A stretch of 64,000 nucleotides of DNA, from contig OY970171.1 in NCBI GenBank assembly GCA_963707575.1, positions 2,232,001 through 2,296,000 on the forward strand. The letters are read 5' to 3'. Both the position numbers and the translations under genes were made by a program. How positions within the stretch are numbered: the stretch's first letter is position 1; each line of letters begins with the position of its first letter. Shown piece by piece: positions 44,330 to 52,818 of this stretch. The notes under the pieces were generated by a model that was not told where the DNA came from, did not search any database, and worked only from the letters and a program-made list of their open reading frames with translations. The stretch is from Gaiellasilicea sp963707575. GTDB taxonomy: Bacteria > Actinomycetota > Thermoleophilia > Gaiellales > Gaiellaceae.

Positions 44330-45394
44330 ATGTCGACGCACGCCGACCCCGGCCGCCCGAACGAGCACGCTCCGAAACGCCCCGAGCGCGTGACGATCTT
44401 CGTGCCCACGTACAACCGGGCGCAGTGGCTTGCGCGCGCGATCGAGAGTGCGCTCCTGCAGACGTACGAGGACTTCGTGCTCATCGTCTCCGACAACTGC
44501 TCGACCGACGCGACCCGTGAGGTGGTCGAGACCTTCGACGACCCACGGCTCGTCTACGTCCGTCAGGAGGAGCACCTCGGCCTGAACGAGCACTTCAACC
44601 GTTGCTACGAGCTGGCGGAGACGGAGTACATGTTCCTGATTCCCGACGACGACCTGATGCAGATCGACGCGCTCGAGCAGACGATCGCCGTGCTCGATGC
44701 GAATCCGCGTGTCGGTCTCGTCCACGGCTGCGCGAGGCTGGTCGACGGGAGCGGCACGACGATCGTCGCCGCCCACGACATGACCCAGCTCGAGCACGAC
44801 GAGATCGAGTCGGCGGAGGACTTCATTCGCCGTGCCGTCGATCAGGGCTATCGCATCCACGCTTCGACGGCACTCATCCGGACGACCGCGCTCGCCGACG
44901 TTCGCCTGCGGGACGACGAGTTCCCCGTCACCGACGTCGGCCTTTGGCTGCGGCTCGCGCTTTCGTGGGACATCGCGTTCCTGGCCCGCACGCTCGCCGT
45001 CGTGCGCATCCACCCGGGTGCATACACCGCGGACGGCAGGGGGGTCACGACCGGCGGGTACGTCCAGCAGGTCGACGTGATCGAGAAGCTCGCCGAGGTG
45101 AAGCTGCGCTTCGTCGACGAGTACGAGGACAGGTTGCAGGACGCCGAGGGCCTTCGGCGGATCGCGCGCCGCGCGAGGCGTCGAGATCTGCTCGACTTCG
45201 CCGGCCACAAGACGATTCCGGAGCGGCGGCTGTTCGCCACGGCGCGCACGCTCGGAGAGTTGGGTCGGCGAGATCCGTCGATCTTCGGCGAGGCGCGAGC
45301 CTGGCGGCTCCTCGGGGCGAGCCTGCTCGGCCGCCGGACCGTCGAGCGGATCAAGCGCCAGAAGGAAGAGGCGGCCGAGAGGGTCGCCGCATGA
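44330..45394 (+). CDS. family 2 glycosyltransferase
   Basis: The intact 354-residue protein has a GT-A domain: TIFVPTYNRAQWLARAIESA, LIVSDNCSTDATREVV, and the metal-binding DDD in YMFLIPDDDLMQ. The C-terminal 150 residues are helical and basic and end RIKRQKEEAAERVAA. TAGCAT (44317-44322) ends 7 nt before ATG 44330, so translation is probably leaderless. Its stop overlaps the ATG of an 18-codon frame. It adds a sugar to a lipid-linked or polysaccharide acceptor; the sugar cannot be predicted. Confidence 0.9.
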   Translation: MSTHADPGRPNEHAPKRPERVTIFVPTYNRAQWLARAIESALLQTYEDFVLIVSDNCSTDATREVVETFDDPRLVYVRQEEHLGLNEHFNRCYELAETEYMFLIPDDDLMQIDALEQTIAVLDANPRVGLVHGCARLVDGSGTTIVAAHDMTQLEHDEIESAEDFIRRAVDQGYRIHASTALIRTTALADVRLRDDEFPVTDVGLWLRLALSWDIAFLARTLAVVRIHPGAYTADGRGVTTGGYVQQVDVIEKLAEVKLRFVDEYEDRLQDAEGLRRIARRARRRDLLDFAGHKTIPERRLFATARTLGELGRRDPSIFGEARAWRLLGASLLGRRTVERIKRQKEEAAERVAA

Positions 45395-45447
45395 CGACGC
45401 CTACGAGCATCAATGCTCTGAACGACGACTTGGGAGGACTGGAATGA
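45391..45447 (+). CDS. 18-codon mini-cistron between GT2 and the 2OG oxygenase
   Basis: ATG 45391 (overlapping the GT2 stop as ATGA) opens MTTPTSINALNDDLGGLE and ends at TGA 45445, which overlaps the ATG of the oxygenase gene at 45444. AGAGGG lies about 9 nt upstream. The oxygenase Shine-Dalgarno (GGGAGGA) is inside it. It may be just a coupling device, or a tiny peptide; coding function is uncertain. Confidence 0.35.
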   Translation: MTTPTSINALNDDLGGLE

Positions 45448-46361
45448 ACACCGTGTACTTCGATCCGGGATTCGACGAAGGGGTCCGGCGCGAGCGGCTC
45501 TACGACGGGCAGCTGATCGTGCTCGGGCCGCGCCCCAGCACGCTCGCGCTCGTCGAGCACGCCCGGGAGATGATCGAGGCGGCCTTCGACGGAATCGATC
45601 CGTTGACGGCGCAGTTCGAGATGCCGGTCGAGCGGTACGTGGAGATCTGCGCGCCCCTCAAGCCGGCGTTCATCCACAACGACCGCACGAAGGCGCTGCT
45701 GCGGGCAGTCGTCGAGGACGTCGGTTGCAACCTGGAAGAGACCTACATCGACGTGCCCCGGCTGCGGATGGTCACGACCGACGGCTACCTGACCTCGGGC
45801 GTCGGCTACGCGCATCATCCGCATCGCGACACGTGGTACTCGGCGCCGTTCCAGCAGTTCAACTGGTGGCTGCCGATCTACGAGATCGAGTCCTCCAGCT
45901 CGATGGCATTCCACCCGAAGTACTGGGAGGAGCCCGTGAAGAACGGCTCGTCGGAGTTCAACTACTACGAGTGGAACAGCGTCGGGCGCAAGGACGCGGC
46001 GAAGCAGATCAAGACGGACAGCAGGAAGCAGCCGAAGCCGGAGGAGCCGATGGAGTTGGATCCTCAGGTGCGCCTGATCGGGCAGCCGGGATCGATCGTG
46101 ATCTTCTCGGCCGCCCACATGCACTCGACCGTGCCGAACGAGACCGGGAAGGCGCGCTACAGCATCGACTTCAGGACGGTGAACCGCGCCGATCTCGAGT
46201 CGGGCCGCAGCGCCCCGAACGTCGATACGGCGTGCAGAGGCACCTCGCTCCGGGACTTCGTCGGTGGCAGCAGCGGCGAACGGCTCCCCGACGAGGTCAT
46301 CGCCATGTACGACGATGCCGACGCTCACGTCGGCGAGCTCGTCTTCGAGCCGACCTCGTGA
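45444..46361 (+). CDS. 2-oxoglutarate/Fe(II)-type dioxygenase-like protein
   Basis: The 305-residue protein has a double-stranded beta-helix pattern. Probable iron ligands are His and Asp in HHPHRDTWYSAP and the distal His in SAAHMHSTVPNETGKARYS, followed by Arg in SIDFRTVNRA that would bind 2-oxoglutarate. It resembles phytanoyl-CoA-dioxygenase-like enzymes found in sugar and natural-product clusters. GGGAGGA stands about 7 nt before ATG 45444. Its place beside glycosyltransferases suggests oxidation or hydroxylation of a sugar or lipid intermediate. Confidence 0.75.
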   Translation: MNTVYFDPGFDEGVRRERLYDGQLIVLGPRPSTLALVEHAREMIEAAFDGIDPLTAQFEMPVERYVEICAPLKPAFIHNDRTKALLRAVVEDVGCNLEETYIDVPRLRMVTTDGYLTSGVGYAHHPHRDTWYSAPFQQFNWWLPIYEIESSSSMAFHPKYWEEPVKNGSSEFNYYEWNSVGRKDAAKQIKTDSRKQPKPEEPMELDPQVRLIGQPGSIVIFSAAHMHSTVPNETGKARYSIDFRTVNRADLESGRSAPNVDTACRGTSLRDFVGGSSGERLPDEVIAMYDDADAHVGELVFEPTS

Positions 46362-46379
46362 GCCGGCGAGGCTAGCGAG

Positions 46380-47588
46380 ATCGCTACTGCAGAGGAATGG
46401 GCGCGGGAGCCTCACGGGGCTCCCGCCGTCGGTCGGTGCCCGGTGTGTGGCGAGGGGGCGGGCGAGCCGTTCGCCCGGTTGTCCGGTGTCCCCGTGCATC
46501 CGAACGTGCTCTGGCCGACCGCCGACGAGGCGGCTGCGGCGCCCCGAGGCAACGTCGCGCTGGCCCTCTGCGGCGGTTGCGACCTGATCTGGAACATCTG
46601 CTTCGACCCCGACGTGCTGTCCTACGACGCCGAGTACGAGAACTCGCTCCATTTCTCGGGCGAGTTCCGGCGTTACACCGACGAGCTCGTCGAGCGCCTG
46701 ATCGAGACGCCACGAGCTCACAGGCGGGCTCGTCGCGGAGCTCGGATCCGGGAAGGGGGAGTTTCTCGCTCAGCTCTGCGAGCGGGGAGGGTGCACCGGC
46801 ATCGGCTTCGATCCGAGCTACGCGGGCGAGGCCGACGGCCGCGCGGACGGTCGGCTGACGTTCGTGCGTGAGCTCCTCGGCCCCGACTCCGACCTCGGCG
46901 ACGCGAAGCTCGTCCTGGCGCGGCACGTCGTGGAGCACCTCGAGGATCCGGTCGGCGTGCTCTCGATGGTGCGGCGCGCGCTCGGCGAGCGTGATGCCAC
47001 CCTGTACGTGGAGGTGCCCGCGGCGGAGTACCTCCTTCAGGAGGACGCGATCTGGGACATCATCTATCCCCACGTGACGTGCACGTCGGCGCCCGCGCTG
47101 CGGGAGATCCTGGAGCGCGCCGGCTTCCATCCGAGCCGGCACGGGTTCGCGTTCGGCGACCAGTACCTGTGGGTCGAGGCGTCGACCGGTCCCGTCCAGT
47201 CGGGCGGCGTGAGCGGCTGACTGCACCCGACGCGGCTCGACGGCAGTCACGGAGTTCGCCGACCGCATGGCGGCGAAGCTCGCCCTCTGGGCCGACCGGC
47301 TGCCGCGGCTGCTCGCCGACGGGCCGGTGGCGCTGTGGGGCGCAGGCGCGAAAGGCGCGACGTTCCTCAACGTCGTACCGGGCGGGCGAGTCGGTCGGGA
47401 CCGTCGTGGACGTGAATCCACGCAAGCAGGGGCGGTACGTGCCCGGCACCGGCCAGCGGATCACGGCGCCGGACTCGCTCGTCGGGCAGGACCTGCGCGC
47501 GATCGTGGTCATGAACCCGGTCTACTCGGCCGAGATCGAGCGGACGCTCCGCGAGCTCGGGATCGACGCCGAAGTGCTCGTCGCCTGA
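46380..47588 (+). CDS. zinc-finger SAM-dependent sugar C-methyltransferase (frame breaks)
   Basis: Three modules are visible. First, a zinc-binding domain: CPVCGEGAGEPFARLSG and LALCGGCDLIWN. Second, a class I methyltransferase core: LVAELGSGKGEFLAQLCERG, VLARHVVEHLEDPVGVL. Third, the C-terminal Methyltransf_14 domain: ALWGAGAKGATFLNVV, VVDVNPRKQGRYVPGTGQRI, IVVMNPVYSAEIERTL. This is the order found in TylCIII/NovU-type C-methyltransferases of deoxysugar pathways. Breaks near 46710, 47215 and 47385 interrupt it and the start codon is unclear (frame open from about 46362 without ATG/GTG; GTG 46358 would need a further shift). Function is confident, boundaries are not. Confidence 0.74.
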
Positions 47589-47600
47589 GCCTCGCCGGGC

Positions 47601-47620
47601 GCCTAGCTGAACGGCTAGGC
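47601..47620. promoter_or_regulatory. palindromic operator GCCTAGC-N6-GCTAGGC upstream of the LuxR gene
   Basis: A perfect inverted repeat, GCCTAGC (47601-47607), 6-nt spacer, GCTAGGC (47614-47620), lies with its centre about 77 bp upstream of the predicted leaderless start of the small LuxR gene. That is one helical turn further than the site at 44252 is from its genes. It implies autoregulation of the regulator. Confidence 0.62.
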
Positions 47621-47687
47621 CGAGTGCTGGAAACGCTATTCCTCCGGCGCGTAGTCCCCGCAGGAGGACGCCACTACGATCATCGAC

Positions 47688-47924
47688 ATGGACGCTCTGC
47701 CAGACGGCAACGGTGTCGCGTTCTCGCGGCTGACGGCTCGTGAGGAGGAGGTTCTGCGGCGGACCTCGCTCGGCCAGACGAACGCCCAGATGGCCGACGC
47801 GCTCGGCATCACCGTGCACGCAGTCAAGTTCCACCTCGCTTCGATCTTCCGCAAGTTCGGCGTGAAGAACCGCACCGAGGCCGCCGCCCTCTACCTGCAG
47901 CACCTCTCGACGCTGGCGCGGTAG
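47688..47924 (+). CDS. small stand-alone LuxR/GerE DNA-binding regulator
   Basis: The 78-residue protein is only a LuxR helix-turn-helix: LTAREEEVLRRTSLGQTNAQ (helices 1-2), MADALGITVHAVKFHLASIF (recognition helix) and RKFGVKNRTEAAALYLQ. There is no receiver or ligand domain, so activity would depend on its own level or a partner. TACGAT (47675-47680) ends 7 nt before ATG 47688 and a perfect palindrome lies upstream. It is the best candidate for the factor binding the CCTAGC-N6-GCTAGG sites in this locus. The Wzz-like gene follows closely. Confidence 0.88.
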   Translation: MDALPDGNGVAFSRLTAREEEVLRRTSLGQTNAQMADALGITVHAVKFHLASIFRKFGVKNRTEAAALYLQHLSTLAR

Positions 47925-47932
47925 GGGGAGCC

Positions 47933-48721
47933 ATCGATCTCGCCCTCTACCTGCGTGTCCTCTGGCGCTTTCGCGTCGTCGTCGCCCTGGGCGTGCTGAT
48001 CGGCTCGCTGCTCGCCGTGACGTCCTTCGCGCGCGTCGACTTCTCCGGCGGCACGCCGGCGCTCACCGCCAAGGCCGACGAGGTCTGGCTCAGCGCCTCG
48101 ACGCTCTTCGTGACACAGGCTGGGTTCCCGTGGGGCCGGACGATCTTCGACGAGACGGTCGAGGTCGGCGGCACCGGCGCGGACGGCGAGGAGCCCACCG
48201 AGATTCCCCGCTTCGGCGACCCCGGTCGCTATTCCGGCCTCGCGACGCTCTACGTCGAGCTCGCGAAGGGCGACGACGTCCGCCGGTCCTTCCGGGCCAA
48301 GGCCCCGCCGGGCGTGACGTACCAGCCCGAGGTCGTGAAGTCGAGCGACGGCGGCAGCGTGCTGCCGATGATCTACATGAAGGGGTTCGGGCCGACTGCC
48401 GAGTTGGCCGAGGCGGCCGCGAACATCGCAGCCGAGGAGTTCCGGCGCTACCTGGCGAGCGAGCAGGTCCAGGCGCGGATCGCCAAGGACCGGCGTGTCT
48501 CCGTCGTCGTCACGAGTCGGGCGATTCCGGCCGAGATCGTCGAGCCGCGCTCGATCGTGAAGCCGATCTTCCTCTTCCTGCTCGCGATGATGGCGGCCAT
48601 CGGGCTCGCGTTCGTGCTGGAGAACCTGCGTCCGCGCCGGCGGCCGGGGCCCGACGTTCGCTCGGTGGTGCTCTCCGAGGCCGATACGCCGCCGGCGACC
48701 AGCAGCAAGCGCACCGCCTGA
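47933..48721 (+). CDS. Wzz-like chain-length/export protein
   Basis: The protein of about 262 residues has an N-terminal transmembrane helix (FRVVVALGVLIGSLLAV), a periplasmic-type middle domain with a helical stretch (LAEAAANIAAEEFRRYLASE), and a second helix near the C-terminus (PIFLFLLAMMAAIGLAFVL) followed by a basic/Ser-rich tail. Topology fits Wzz or capsular co-polymerase adaptors without kinase domain. The start is unsure: a strong GGGGGAG (47924-47930) immediately precedes ATC 47933 in the right frame, so either a rare ATC start or a base error for ATG; the next GTG/CTG would truncate the first helix. It is followed 4 bp later by the ligase gene. Confidence 0.7.
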   Translation: MDLALYLRVLWRFRVVVALGVLIGSLLAVTSFARVDFSGGTPALTAKADEVWLSASTLFVTQAGFPWGRTIFDETVEVGGTGADGEEPTEIPRFGDPGRYSGLATLYVELAKGDDVRRSFRAKAPPGVTYQPEVVKSSDGGSVLPMIYMKGFGPTAELAEAAANIAAEEFRRYLASEQVQARIAKDRRVSVVVTSRAIPAEIVEPRSIVKPIFLFLLAMMAAIGLAFVLENLRPRRRPGPDVRSVVLSEADTPPATSSKRTA

Positions 48722-48725
48722 GGTC

Positions 48726-50197
48726 ATGAACGAGCTCGCGTCGCAGGCCCCGCGTTGGGATCTCGTCGCGGCCTCGATCCTCGCCACGACAGCATTCGTC
48801 GGCCTGGCAGTCGCCGTGGCGGCGGGGGCGCCCGGGATCGCCGCCTTCGCGGGCGTCCTGCTCCTCTCGGCGGTCGCGGTGCGACGGCCGACGCTCCCCT
48901 GGTCGCGCGTGCTCGTCGTGCTCCTGCTGGTGATTCTCTTCGTTCCGATCCGGCGCTATCGGATTCCAGGCGACTTGCCCTTCCAGCTCGAGCCGTACCG
49001 CGTCCTCGTGGGGCTGATCGTGCTGGGTTGGCTGGCCTCGCTGCTCGTCGACCCGCGCGCGCGGCTAGGCGCGAGCCGATTCGAGGTTCCGGTCGGCCTG
49101 ATTCTCGTCGCGATGGTCGCCTCGATCGCGGCGAACCCCGAGCGCGCGAGCGAGGTGCAGTCGACCGTCCTCAAGTCGTTCACGTTCTTCCTCAGCTTCG
49201 TGGTCGTCTTCTATCTCGTCGTCAGCGTCGTTCGCTCGCGTCGAGGTGCTGGATCTGCTCGTCAAGACACTCGTCGCCGGAGGCGCGGTGGTGGCCGTGC
49301 TCGCCGTGATCGAGGCGCGCGCGGGATTCACGCCGTTCACGCGGCTCCACGAGCTCGTTCCGTTCCTCACACCGGACCCGAGCTTCGGGGGTGCGATCGG
49401 CCGAGGCGGTGCGACGCGGGCCTATGGTCCGGCAGAGCATCCGATCGCGCTCGGTGCGGCACTCGTGATGCTGGTGCCACTCGCGGTCTACGTGGTGCGA
49501 ACGGCGAGCGCGCGGTGGTGGTTCGCAGCAGCCGCGCTCGTCGTCGGCGTCCTGTCGACGGTGTCGCGGACCGGCGTCGTGATGCTCCTCGTCGTGGGGC
49601 TCGTGTTTCTTGTGGCTGCGGCCGCGGGAGACACGGCGGCTCTGGCCGGCGTTACTGCCGGTGCTGATCGTCACCCACTTCGCGGTCCCCGGAACGCTCG
49701 GCTCGCTCAAGCAGGCCTTCCTGCCCGAGCACGGTCTCGTCGCCGAGCAGCAGGGGATGGCGGGCTCGTGCAGCTCGTCCGGGCGGGTCGCGGACCTCGG
49801 GCCGACGCTGGGCGAGGTGGCCGAGAAGCCGTTTCTCGGCCACGGCTTCGGGACTCGCATTACCACCGGGCCGGACTCCAACGCGTGCATCCTCGACAAC
49901 CAGTGGCTGGGGCTGCTCCTCGAGGTCGGAGCGTTCGGGGCGATCGCCTGGCTTCTTCTGTTCCTGAGCGTCCTGCGCCGGCTCGGACGAGCTGCGAGGC
50001 GGGACGACTCGCCGCTCGGCTGGCTGCTCGTGGCCGTCACGGCGGGAATCGCTGCGTATGCCGTCGGCATGTTCACGTTCGACGCCCTGGGTTTCATCCA
50101 GGTGACGTTCCTGCTCTTCATCCTGCTCGGCCTCGGAGCCGCGGCCTCTGCGTTGCGACCGCAGCCGCCGAAGACGTCGCTCCGGGCGGCGAGCTAG
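48726..50197 (+). CDS. O-antigen ligase/polymerase-like membrane protein (two frame breaks)
   Basis: The product of about 490 residues has roughly ten hydrophobic helices and the large extracytoplasmic loop of the Wzy_C/WaaL family; the conserved HGFGTR segment (KPFLGHGFGTRITTGPDSN) and an Asn-rich follow-up (ILDNQWLGLLLEVG) match the family signature before the last helices. Breaks near 49240 and 49620 divide it into three frames that join smoothly. It would polymerise or transfer glycan repeat units outside the membrane. It shares a transcript with the Wzz-like gene and its end overlaps the convergent GT2 gene by 4 nt. Confidence 0.8.
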
Positions 50198-51099
50198 CTG
50201 CGCTCGACCCTGGCCGTGCCCCGTGCGAGGGCGCGGCGGAGCGCGCGGGCCCAGCCGCGTCTGGACTCGAGCCCACCGCGTGAGATCACCGCATGCGTGA
50301 GGGCTCCGAGCGCTACCCCGACACGCTCGAGGAGCGCGACGGACGCCGGCTGATGCTTGGCCGCGTAGCGGATCCGGCTGGCTGCCAGCACGGGCAACAG
50401 CGCGGCCCGCGGCATCGAGGCGCCGCCCTCGTGGACGACGACCGCCCGGGGCTCGAATCGGATCTCCCGGGGGAGGTCGTGGATGCGCCGGCAGAGGTCG
50501 ATGTCCTCGCAGTACATGAAGAATCCCTCGTCGAACCCGTCCAGCTGTTCCAGCACGGGCCGCTTCACCAGGATGCAGGCGCCGGAGACCCAGTCGGGCG
50601 ACGCCGCGTGGCTGTAGGCGTCCGGATCGCGGACGAGCTCGTCGCTCCAGCCGGCGCGGGGCAGGACGCGGTGGAGGAAGAGCGCCTGCGCGAAGGTCGT
50701 GCGCAGCCGGGGGAAGCGTCTCATCGAGAAGTCGAGCCTGCCGTCCTCGTCGACGATGCGCGGCGCCACGGCGGCGACGTTCGGGTCGAGGTCGGCGGTC
50801 TCCGCGAGTTGCCTGACAGCGTCCTCCGAGATCGTCGCGTCGGGGTTCAGGAACAGCACGAGCGGCGCCTCGCCGCGCCGCCAGCCGACGTTGCAGGCAT
50901 GGCCGAAACCCCGGTTCTCGCTCAGGCCGACGCTCGAGAGCGGCAGATCCGCGATCGACTCGAGCGTGTCGTCGGTGGAGTCGCTGTCCACCACGACGAC
51001 CTGGAAGTCGTCGACGAGCGACAGTTGCTCGACCGCGTCGCGCAGGTGCTCGCGGCTGTTGTACGAGACCACGACTATGTCGACGGCGTGCCGGCCCAT
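50194..51099 (-). CDS. family 2 glycosyltransferase (rhamnosyltransferase-like)
   Basis: The intact 301-residue protein has VDIVVVSYNSREHLRDAV, VVVVDSDSTDDTLESI, ENRGFGHACNVGWRR, LFLNPDATISEDAV (the DXD equivalent) and FMYCEDIDLCRRIHD. This set is characteristic of WbbL-type rhamnosyltransferases. ATG 51099 fits the family start, with TACGGT (complement of 51108-51113) 8 nt upstream. It diverges from the GT4 gene at 51238; a half-conserved palindrome lies between them. Confidence 0.88.
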   Translation of the reverse strand: MGRHAVDIVVVSYNSREHLRDAVEQLSLVDDFQVVVVDSDSTDDTLESIADLPLSSVGLSENRGFGHACNVGWRRGEAPLVLFLNPDATISEDAVRQLAETADLDPNVAAVAPRIVDEDGRLDFSMRRFPRLRTTFAQALFLHRVLPRAGWSDELVRDPDAYSHAASPDWVSGACILVKRPVLEQLDGFDEGFFMYCEDIDLCRRIHDLPREIRFEPRAVVVHEGGASMPRAALLPVLAASRIRYAAKHQPASVALLERVGVALGALTHAVISRGGLESRRGWARALRRALARGTARVERS

Positions 51100-51146
51100 G
51101 CGCCGCGACCGTACCGGAAGCGACCTCGCCGCCTCCACCCGGCACA

Positions 51147-51164
51147 CCTAGCCACTCGGCCAGT
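51147..51164. promoter_or_regulatory. partly conserved operator CCTAGC-N6-GCCAGT
   Basis: The left arm is identical to the perfect sites at 44252 and 47601; the right arm keeps four of six bases (GCCAGT for GCTAGG) with the same 6-nt spacer. The centre (51155.5) is about 55 bp from the predicted start of the minus-strand GT2 gene and about 42 bp from a TACGGT-dependent start on the plus strand. Confidence 0.42.
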
Positions 51165-51237
51165 GTCGAGCCGCGAAACCGCTGCTACGGTCGGATCATG
51201 AGGCGTGGAGAAGGTCGGTTCCGGTGGCGCCGACCGC

Positions 51238-52474
51238 ATGCGCGTCCTCTACAGCTTCCCGCACCGGATCGGTGCCGGGCGGATCTGTTACACGGCGTGG
51301 CAGCAGGTCTTCGGCCTGGACGCAGCGGGAGCCGAGGTGCTCGCGCACCCCGCGTCCGTGGTTCGCGCGCTGCCGGACGCGGTCACGGTCGAGCCCACGC
51401 TCTCCCGCGGCCGATTTCGAGTGCCGTATCGCGCGATCGGGCAGCTGCGCGCGCTGATCTGGCACGACCGGATCGTGGCGCGCCGGCTCGCCGGGCTCGC
51501 GGGTGAGATCGACCTCGTGCACGCCTGGCCGCTCGGCGCGCTCGCCACGCTCGAGGAGGCGAAGCGACTCGGCATCCCGACGGTGCTCGAGCGCCCGAAC
51601 GCGCACACCCGCTTCGCGTTCGAAGTGGTGGCTGCGGAGTGCGAGCGGCTCGGAGTCACGTTGCCGCCCGACCACGAGCATGCGTTCAACGAGACCGTGC
51701 TCGAGCGCGAGGAGCGCGAGTACGAGTTGGCCGACGCCCTGCTCTGCCCGTCGGAGTTCGTCGTCAAGACCTTCCGCGATCGCGGGACTGCGCCCGAGAA
51801 GCTCGTGCGCCATATCTACGGCTACGACGAGGAGGAGTTCTTCCCGGCGGCTCAGCGTTCCCCGCTCGGGCGACGGCCTGACGATGCTCTACGTCGGCGT
51901 GGCCGCCGTTCGCAAGGGGCTGCACTTCGCGCTCGAGGCCTGGATCCGCTCGCCCGCCTCGCAGGACGGCACCTTCCTGATCGCAGGGGAGATGCTGCCC
52001 GCCTACGGCGAGGCGCTCGGTTCGGCGCTCGAGCACCCGAGCGTGCACGTGCTCGGACATCGAACGGACATCCCCGAGCTGATGCGCCGGAGCGACGTGC
52101 TCGTCCTCCCGAGCATCGAGGAGGGCTTCGGGCTCGTCTGCACGGAGGCGATCGGGTCGGGTTGCGTCCCGCTCGTGTCCGATGCCTGCACGGAGCTGTG
52201 TCGTCACGGCGAGAACGCGCTCGTCCACGCGGTGGCCGACGTCGACGCGCTCCAGGCGCACATCACGATGCTCCACGAGGACCCCGCGCTCCTGGCCCGG
52301 CTGCGCGCCGGCTGTCTCGAGACGGCCCCCGCAGTGACATGGACCGCGGCCGGAGTCGTGCTGCTGGACGCCTATCGGACCGTCCTCGCCGACGTCCGCG
52401 AGGCTCACGTCGGCCGGCCTGAGGCACCTGCCGCTCGTCCTGCCGTTCCGGCAGGACGTCGCGCGCCCGGCTAG
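51238..52474 (+). CDS. GT4-family glycosyltransferase (one frame break)
   Basis: The protein of about 412 residues starts MRVLYSFPHRIGAGRICYTA. The N-terminal domain contains DLVHAWPLGALATLEEAKRL and LLCPSEFVVKTFRDRG. After a break near 51875 the donor domain continues: MLYVGVAAVRKGLHFALEAW, GHRTDIPELMRRSDVLVLPS, EEGFGLVCTEAIGSGCVPLV with the E-x7-E motif. ATG 51238 is the best start; a GTG at 51205 would add eleven polar residues. TACGGT (51186-51191) is a possible -10 box. Confidence 0.8.
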
Positions 52475-52818
52475 ACGCCGGTCTGACGCTGTGCGGCCGG
52501 TGCGACCGGGGAACCGCACCCTCGACCGCGGCAATCCGTTACAACTACCGGTCAACCCAAAATCCGAAATGCGACCAACCCCTGATGCGAGGGTGCGGAC
52601 AGGCCGGGAACGGGCGTAACGGAGCCGTACAGCGGCTCAATGCGGCAATTTGGCACTAAAGGTCTTGCTCCGTAAGCCGATCCGGTCTCTAGGATCTTGC
52701 TCCGTCCCTAGCCTCGTGACTCAGGCAGTCATGTCGCAAGCCGCACAAGCCCGCAGTGGGGCGCCACTTTTCAAGGCGCCGTCACCCCCTCGCTGCGGGC
52801 CAACCGAAAAGGACGCTG
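52475..52818 (+). other. 344-bp structured leader upstream of the PA14/beta-helix gene
   Basis: No gene is evident. CCGCACCCTCG (52514-52524) pairs perfectly with CGAGGGTGCGG (52588-52598), enclosing 63 nt. TTGCTC and TAGGAT (about 52666 and 52691) could be a promoter. TCTTGCTCCGT occurs twice about 34 bp apart. Near the end, GCCCGCAG (52749-52756) pairs with CTGCGGGC (52793-52800), enclosing a hairpin of GGCGCC arms (52760-52765 and 52775-52780). The ribosome site AAAAGGA follows directly. A regulatory RNA is possible; I do not recognise a known class. Confidence 0.45.

Noticed and set aside
52707..52725. A further CCTAGC-type operator upstream of the PA14 gene.
   Set aside because: The left half matches but the right half (ACTCAG at the proper spacing) keeps only three of six bases, and it lies downstream of the likely -10 box.
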